From contig NZ_RQFA01000028.1 of NCBI RefSeq assembly GCF_004770155.1, positions 130,704-194,703 of the forward strand: a stretch of DNA of 64,000 nucleotides, given 5' to 3'. The stretch comes from Leptospira gomenensis. Lineage in GTDB: Bacteria; Spirochaetota; Leptospiria; Leptospirales; Leptospiraceae. Of the stretch, positions 57,941-64,000 are shown one piece after another. Under the pieces are notes generated by a model. That model saw nothing but the letters and a program-made list of their open reading frames with translations. It was not told where the DNA came from and ran no database searches. Made by a program: the position numbers and the translations under genes. Position 1 is the stretch's first letter. Each line of letters starts with the position of its first letter.

Positions 57941-58165
57941 TCATTGGACCGTTTCTTCGCCCCAGAGAGTCGGTTGATTTTCATTATATTTCGCTCTTTC
58001 CCGGAAACGAGCGTGTTTTCTTTCCTCCCAACTTTTTCCGTGAAGCACTTCTTGCCGACGTTTTTTGAGTTTCTGCGCCTCCTGGAGAATTCCTTCGAGT
58101 TTTTCCTCTAAAAAATATCGAATTTGTCGCTCCATCTCACTCTCGCTTTTTTGAATCAATCCCAT
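57941..58165 (-). CDS. small helical protein, unknown
   Basis: From ATG 58165 (GGGAGGGGG just upstream) the frame gives about 74 residues, nearly all helical and charged (MERQIRYFLEEKLEGILQEAQKLKKRRQE), suited to a coiled coil, ending QPTLWGEE. Codon use looks genuine. It could form a complex with the small protein encoded downstream. Confidence 0.5.
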   Translation of the reverse strand: MGLIQKSESEMERQIRYFLEEKLEGILQEAQKLKKRRQEVLHGKSWEERKHARFRERAKYNENQPTLWGEETVQ

Positions 58166-58284
58166 ATTCCCCCTCCCCACCGGAGTCTTGGGAAGAGTTT
58201 ACCAGCCACTCCGGACAAGAATTTTCGGAAAGACTGGATTTATTTCCGAAACGACCAAAAATTTGCAGGAGAAAGGCGGAAGAA

Positions 58285-59766
<1,482 letters not shown>

Positions 59767-59771
59767 ATTTT

Positions 59772-60566
59772 TTGAATATAACTTCCCTTCTTTCCGTGGA
59801 GAACGTGGATTATCGGCCTTCCGGAAACGACATCCTGAAATCCGTCAGCTTCGAAATTTACGAACACGAGCACTGTGTTCTTTTGGGAAGAAACGGCGCC
59901 GGAAAAAGTACTCTGGTAAATCTTATCTACGGGATGATATGGGCAACTTCCGGAAAAATCCGACTTTTCGGTGAAACCTACGGAGAGACGGCGATTCAGG
60001 ATCTGAGAAAACGGATCGGAATATTGGATTCTTCCCAACAGGAGAACGCGCTTCAAAAAAAACTCACCGTGTTAGACGTAGTCTTAACCGGTTTGTTTCA
60101 TACCGTGGGTTATTATAGGGATCCGACTCGCGACGAACTGGATAAGGCCGTTCATATTCTTGAAGAAACGAATCTCCTGCGAAAGAAGGATCAGTTCTAC
60201 TCCACATTGTCTTCCGGGGAGAAGAAGAAGATTTTGTTTTTACGGAGTTTGGTGGCGGAACCGGATCTTCTGATTTTGGACGAGCCTTGTTCGTCTTTGG
60301 ATCTGACCGCAAGAGAGGACTTTTTGGGATTTCTACGGGAATATCACAGCCGACGAAACTTCACGTCCTTATACATAACACATCGCCTCGAGGAAATTCC
60401 GGAATTTTATACGAAGGCCGTTTTACTCAAAGACGGCAAAACCGTGATCACAGGACCGATCGAAGTTTGTTTTAGCAGAGAGTTTCTAGAAGTATTATAC
60501 GACTTAAAACTGCGTGTTCAAAAAACCGAAGGAGTTTGGTCCGTAATTCCGGAAAGAACAAAGTGA
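59772..60566 (+). CDS. ABC transporter ATP-binding protein
   Basis: The 264-residue protein starts at TTG with GGAG 11 bases upstream. Walker A is GRNGAGKST, the signature is TLSSGEKKKILFLRSL, Walker B is LLILDEPCSSLD and the H-loop is ITHRLEE. It binds and hydrolyses ATP in a transport or, without a permease nearby, a non-transport role. It sits 5 bases after the HATPase-HDOD gene and is probably co-transcribed. Confidence 0.88.
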   Translation: MNITSLLSVENVDYRPSGNDILKSVSFEIYEHEHCVLLGRNGAGKSTLVNLIYGMIWATSGKIRLFGETYGETAIQDLRKRIGILDSSQQENALQKKLTVLDVVLTGLFHTVGYYRDPTRDELDKAVHILEETNLLRKKDQFYSTLSSGEKKKILFLRSLVAEPDLLILDEPCSSLDLTAREDFLGFLREYHSRRNFTSLYITHRLEEIPEFYTKAVLLKDGKTVITGPIEVCFSREFLEVLYDLKLRVQKTEGVWSVIPERTK

Positions 60567-60656
60567 AAAAATAAATCGCCGCGTTTCGGGCCTCATTCCC
60601 AAAGGAGAGGAAAAGGAATTCGAAGTCCAATCTAGAATAAAACGAAAAGAGATCGA

Positions 60657-62516
60657 TTAAACCGAAGTCGAGGACGGAAGATCGTAGCTGACGAATTCGC
60701 AATCGGGAAAACGATCGCATTGATAAAATTCCTTCTTTTTCGCGGTTTTCTTCCTTTGAAGAGCGCCCGTTTTGCAAAGAGGACAAGTTCCCCAACCGAT
60801 CTTTTTTTTCTCCTCTCTTACGACGGCCCAATTTTTTCGGAAGTCGTTCGAGTTCAGTTTGCTAGTTTCTATCTGATACTTCAAATCCGACCAAAGTCGG
60901 TTTAATATCTCGAGAGAATTCGCCTCTCCTTTTTCCACCCGATCCAAAGAGTTTTCCAATTCCGCCGTAAACTTTTCGCGGAACAATTCTCCAAAACCGG
61001 TCTGAAGAAAAAAATTCACCTTTTCCCCCAAGGGAAGCGGAAAAAAAGAATTACGATCCTTATCGACGTATTTTCGTTTGAGAAGAGTTTCGGCGACAGC
61101 TGCGTACGTGGACGGGCGACCGATCCCTTCTTTTTCCAAACGAGATACGAGAGAACCTTCCGTATAACGGTGCGGAGGTTCCGTTGTCTGGGTCAGCGCT
61201 TCCGTTTTTTCGGGGAAAATCGTTTGCCCTTTTTTCCAAACCGGAATTTCCTTTTCCGTGATTTCGTTTAGAATTTTAAAACCCGGAAAGGTCGTCCGTT
61301 TCGTTTCGAGGGAAAAAATTTCGTCTTTTACAAAAATAGAATATTCTGTTTTTTGAAACTCTTCCGGAGGAAGCAGGCTGGCAACGGTTCTTTTCCAGAT
61401 CAGCTCGTAGAGGAATGTTTGGTCTTTACTCAAAATTTTTCCCGCTAAATCTGGAGTAAAACCTGGATCCGTAACTCGGATCGCCTCGTGCGCGTCCTGA
61501 ATATTTTTCGTATTTTTTTTTCCCACTTTCGTTCGATTTTCGTAGGGAACAAAATAATCTTCTCCGTAACGGGAACGGATCCAAGACGAGGTTCGCGATA
61601 CGAATTCGGGATTCAGGCGAACCGAGTCAGTCCGCATATATGTGATTAATCCCTCCCGTTGTCCCTGTCCTAAATCCACGCCTTCGTAGAGAGTTTGCGC
61701 CAAGTTCATCGTTTTTCTCGAACTGAAATGGAATCTCCGAAACGCCTCTTGTTGAAGACTAGCCGTTTGAAACGGAGGAGGAGGAAAATTCTTACCCGCG
61801 CTTTCCTTTTTTGTCGCGATGATCAATTCTTTTTCTTCCTCGATGTCTTTCAGAATGGAATCCGCTTTTTCCCTAGAATCGATACGATCTCCTTTTCTTT
61901 GGAAAATCCCCTCGATACCGTTTTTATCTTTCGTATAAATTAAAATTTTATAATATGTTTCGGGTTGGAAAACGCGTATCTCATTCTCGCGTTCGCAGAT
62001 CCATTTTAGCGCGACCGACTGCACGCGCCCTGCGGATAAACCGGGTCCGATTTCCTTCCACAAAACCGGACTTACGAAATACCCGATTAAACGGTCCCCG
62101 ATTCTTCTCGCTTTTTGCGCGTCCACGAGAGATTGACTGATCGATGTGGGGTTTTGGATCGAACTTCGAATCGCATTCTTCGTGACTTCCGTAAAACGTA
62201 TTCGAAAGACGTTCGATTTTTTTTTGAACCGTTCGAGTAGATACGAGCTGATGAACTCTCCCTCTCGATCGGGATCGGTCGCCAAATAAACGGCGTCGGA
62301 TTCTTTTGCTGCCTTTATGATTTCGGAAATAACTTTTTTCTTTCCAGGAAGAGGAACGTATTCCGGTTCGAATGCATTTTTTAGATCCACGCCGAGGGTC
62401 GCTTTAGGAAGATCGGCGACATGTCCTAAAGTGGATAAAATTCTATATTCTTTCCCTAAGTAACCAGCGATCGTCTTCGCTTTGGAAGGGGATTCTACGA
62501 TAAAAAGATATACCAC
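60657..62516 (-). CDS. topA: DNA topoisomerase I (type IA)
   Basis: The 619-residue protein has the Toprim domain ([24 protein letters not shown]), the central catalytic Tyr in [13 protein letters not shown], and one C-terminal zinc finger GTCPLCKTG with CDRFPDCEF. It relaxes negatively supercoiled DNA in the cytoplasm. It is shorter than many bacterial TopA because it has only one zinc finger. The start is a good fit at 62516. Confidence 0.93.
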   Translation of the reverse strand: MVYLFIVESPSKAKTIAGYLGKEYRILSTLGHVADLPKATLGVDLKNAFEPEYVPLPGKKKVISEIIKAAKESDAVYLATDPDREGEFISSYLLERFKKKSNVFRIRFTEVTKNAIRSSIQNPTSISQSLVDAQKARRIGDRLIGYFVSPVLWKEIGPGLSAGRVQSVALKWICERENEIRVFQPETYYKILIYTKDKNGIEGIFQRKGDRIDSREKADSILKDIEEEKELIIATKKESAGKNFPPPPFQTASLQQEAFRRFHFSSRKTMNLAQTLYEGVDLGQGQREGLITYMRTDSVRLNPEFVSRTSSWIRSRYGEDYFVPYENRTKVGKKNTKNIQDAHEAIRVTDPGFTPDLAGKILSKDQTFLYELIWKRTVASLLPPEEFQKTEYSIFVKDEIFSLETKRTTFPGFKILNEITEKEIPVWKKGQTIFPEKTEALTQTTEPPHRYTEGSLVSRLEKEGIGRPSTYAAVAETLLKRKYVDKDRNSFFPLPLGEKVNFFLQTGFGELFREKFTAELENSLDRVEKGEANSLEILNRLWSDLKYQIETSKLNSNDFRKNWAVVREEKKKIGWGTCPLCKTGALQRKKTAKKKEFYQCDRFPDCEFVSYDLPSSTSV

Positions 62517-63421
62517 GCGCTTTCAGAGTTGAACGCGTATCGAGGTTTTCAATCAAATATCCGTTTTGTTACGTCCGGTTTTTGTGTTTTATGGCGAAAT
62601 ACGGTAGTCGGATCCGGTTCTCCAGTATGCGCCTACGAACTGGGAAGACGGAGGAGGTTCAGGATCTCTTTTGGACCGACTCTGGGAGCAGAAGAAAGTA
62701 ACGAAGCATCAGAGAATTTTGTTGGAAGCGGAGAGTCCTTTTTTCGAACTTTGTATGACAATACCTCCCCCATCGTAACGTTTTTTCGAAGTTTTCGAGT
62801 TTGTTTTGATTCTACACGTTTGAATTTTTGATTCCTCCGATACGCGAAATGAGATCACATTTATCTATCAGGCGAAACATCCAGATACTCGCTCCGAAAA
62901 GCGAAACTTTCGTGGAAAAATGAATCCGAGCGGTACCACGGAATCGTGGCTCGATGATTCACCCTTTGGTCGATCTTAAGCAGGCAGTCAAAACGATTTA
63001 AATATTTATGATTTTCTAAAGTATTTTTCGTATCATTTAATTGGAATGGATCAGGAGTAAAATCGGATTCTTCGGTTTCTTTATGAATCTGATTTATATT
63101 TCTAATTTCGTTTTGGTTGCGCTTTATCCAGTTTTTCAACTGTTCACATCCGTTCGCACTCATTCGCATACTTTGAATATTGTTCGTATTCTCTGCCGAA
63201 GAGAGTATGAATCTGATTACATATACGAAAACTACATTCTTTCGGGCCCTTGATTGTGAGTTCTATACATGGATTGCGTTGTTGCGTTATGGATAAGATT
63301 TGGGATCTAGTTCGTCTTTTTAAAGAAAATTTCGTTTGTGCTGGTGTTTGTCGGCGCCTTGCCCGCGACTTTTTTTCATCGGAAGCGTGACATTCGTGCA
63401 AGCCGTGGAACCGAGTGTGGT
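62517..63421. other. intergenic region, no gene seen
   Basis: This 905-base stretch between topA and the DUF1564 gene has only short, weak frames on both strands, with no ribosome site or motif. It includes the presumed promoter of the DUF1564 gene. A remnant of an old gene cannot be excluded. Confidence 0.5.
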
Positions 63422-64000
63422 ATGGGATATTTACTGCTCAACAACGAAGAAGAAATTTCCTCTCGTTTACAAAATGACAGAAAGGAAACGGTGACCTTGC
63501 TCGTTCCGGAAGAAACCTGGCTTCGGTATGGAGAGCGATATGGGGAGGCTGCCGCGCGTCGTCTTCCGAAGAAAATTCCCGAGTTGTTGCGAACCTACGC
63601 CAAGTTTTTGACCGCGACCAAACGTTTGGGCAAGAAAGCGGGAACGACGTTGTATCAGCCTTCTACCTCTGCTTCAGCGTCTGCTGTGGCGGCGGCCGTG
63701 GACCGCCGTCGAACTTCGTTTGGTTCTGAGGCGCCGGAAGAGGGAGCTAAGGATGCGCCACCTAACAATGACCAGGCGACTGGCGATTCTGCAGATGGCG
63801 TCAGTCCAGAGCTTCGTGCACTTCGAACGGAGCGAAACGGATTGTGGGGGGAGCAGAATTGGAATTTGTCGAGAGAACGGGATTTGCCGGAAGATCAGAA
63901 TTCGCTGGAAAACTTGGACCCGGCGGGAGAACAGAATTTGTCGAGAAAACAGGATTCGTCGGAAGATCAGGACCCGGCGAAGGGGCAAGAGCCGATGTCG
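63422..64000 (+). CDS. DUF1564 protein with 18-bp tandem repeats (partial, runs off edge)
   Basis: The frame opens at ATG 63422 and is open to the edge (193 codons). The N-terminus reads [19 protein letters not shown], then [14 protein letters not shown] and [19 protein letters not shown], which are the start of DUF1564, a Leptospira-specific family of unknown function. The usual continuation, a helix-turn-helix-like part, is not reached. From about 63848 an array of about eight 18-bp units codes for hexapeptides like [18 protein letters not shown] and EDQDPA, in place of normal sequence. The array runs to the end of the window, so the full length is unknown. Confidence 0.8.
   Translation, partial: MGYLLLNNEEEISSRLQNDRKETVTLLVPEETWLRYGERYGEAAARRLPKKIPELLRTYAKFLTATKRLGKKAGTTLYQPSTSASASAVAAAVDRRRTSFGSEAPEEGAKDAPPNNDQATGDSADGVSPELRALRTERNGLWGEQNWNLSRERDLPEDQNSLENLDPAGEQNLSRKQDSSEDQDPAKGQEPMS
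63848..64000 (+). repeat. 18-bp tandem repeat inside the DUF1564 gene
   Basis: About eight imperfect 18-bp units follow one another in frame with pattern x-x-Q-[ND]-x-x. The units keep GAACAGAATTTGTCG, GAAGATCAGGACCCGGCG and similar. It is probably a VNTR that varies between strains. Confidence 0.75.

Noticed and set aside
62861..63169. 102-codon minus-strand frame between topA and the DUF1564 gene
   Set aside because: No motif, no ribosome site, and it overlaps other weak frames. It could be an old remnant but cannot be supported.

Overview
The window looks like a chromosomal segment from a Leptospira species, probably of the pathogen (P1) lineage. Four things point that way: a perR-like Fur gene divergent from an ankyrin/catalase pair (the order I recall from L. 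interrogans), a DUF1564 protein at the right edge (a family I know only from Leptospira), WG-repeat, DUF1566 and FG-GAP proteins, and many lipoproteins with loose spirochaetal lipoboxes. By eye the GC content is in the low-to-mid 40s percent. The species cannot be fixed from the sequence. I saw no tRNA, rRNA or CRISPR array.

Left part (1-14.8 kb): the 3' end of an RRM RNA-binding protein, a membrane AraC-type regulator, a desaturase, an EamA transporter, a decayed reading frame, and a MORN-repeat lipoprotein. Next comes a two-gene minus-strand operon made of a lipoprotein with an NADase-type glycan-binding domain and a CxC lipoprotein. A strong Fur-like palindrome precedes an RCC1-repeat lipoprotein and a di-haem oxidoreductase, suggesting an iron-controlled unit. 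An M20 peptidase, an adenylate-cyclase-like protein, two small proteins and an alpha/beta hydrolase follow.

Signalling and oxidative stress (14.8-23 kb): an FMN reductase and two large PAS histidine kinases, one with degenerate receivers at both ends. Then an intact perR faces an ankyrin gene broken by a frameshift and a catalase gene broken by several frameshifts and stops. Two palindromic PerR-type boxes remain between them.

Cell surface and accessory part (23-34.8 kb): two DUF1566 proteins, an acyltransferase with an SGNH-like domain, hypothetical genes, and an AT-richer island (about 31.0-34.75 kb). The island is bounded by imperfect 95-bp direct repeats and contains a YbjQ-like lipoprotein, a WG-repeat protein and a dead IS481-type transposase.

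Right part (34.8-64 kb): a flagellar rod/hook gene, soxR divergent from an MFS pump with two matching palindromes between them, an FG-GAP lipoprotein, a PlsC-patatin pair, DoxX, an AraC regulator, and an ammonium transporter fused to a PP2C/SpoIIE phosphatase. A minus-strand cluster follows (lipB, membrane sensor, STAS-zinc ribbon, murJ, DUF167, and a 1668-aa aromatic-repeat protein). The remainder is a Panacea-domain gene with panD, an HATPase-HDOD fusion, an ABC ATPase, topA, and a DUF1564 gene that runs off the edge with an 18-bp tandem repeat in its coding sequence.

The strongest candidates for something new are the Amt-phosphatase fusion, the HATPase-HDOD fusion and the giant aromatic-repeat protein. 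The perR-ank-katE decay is the clearest evolutionary event.
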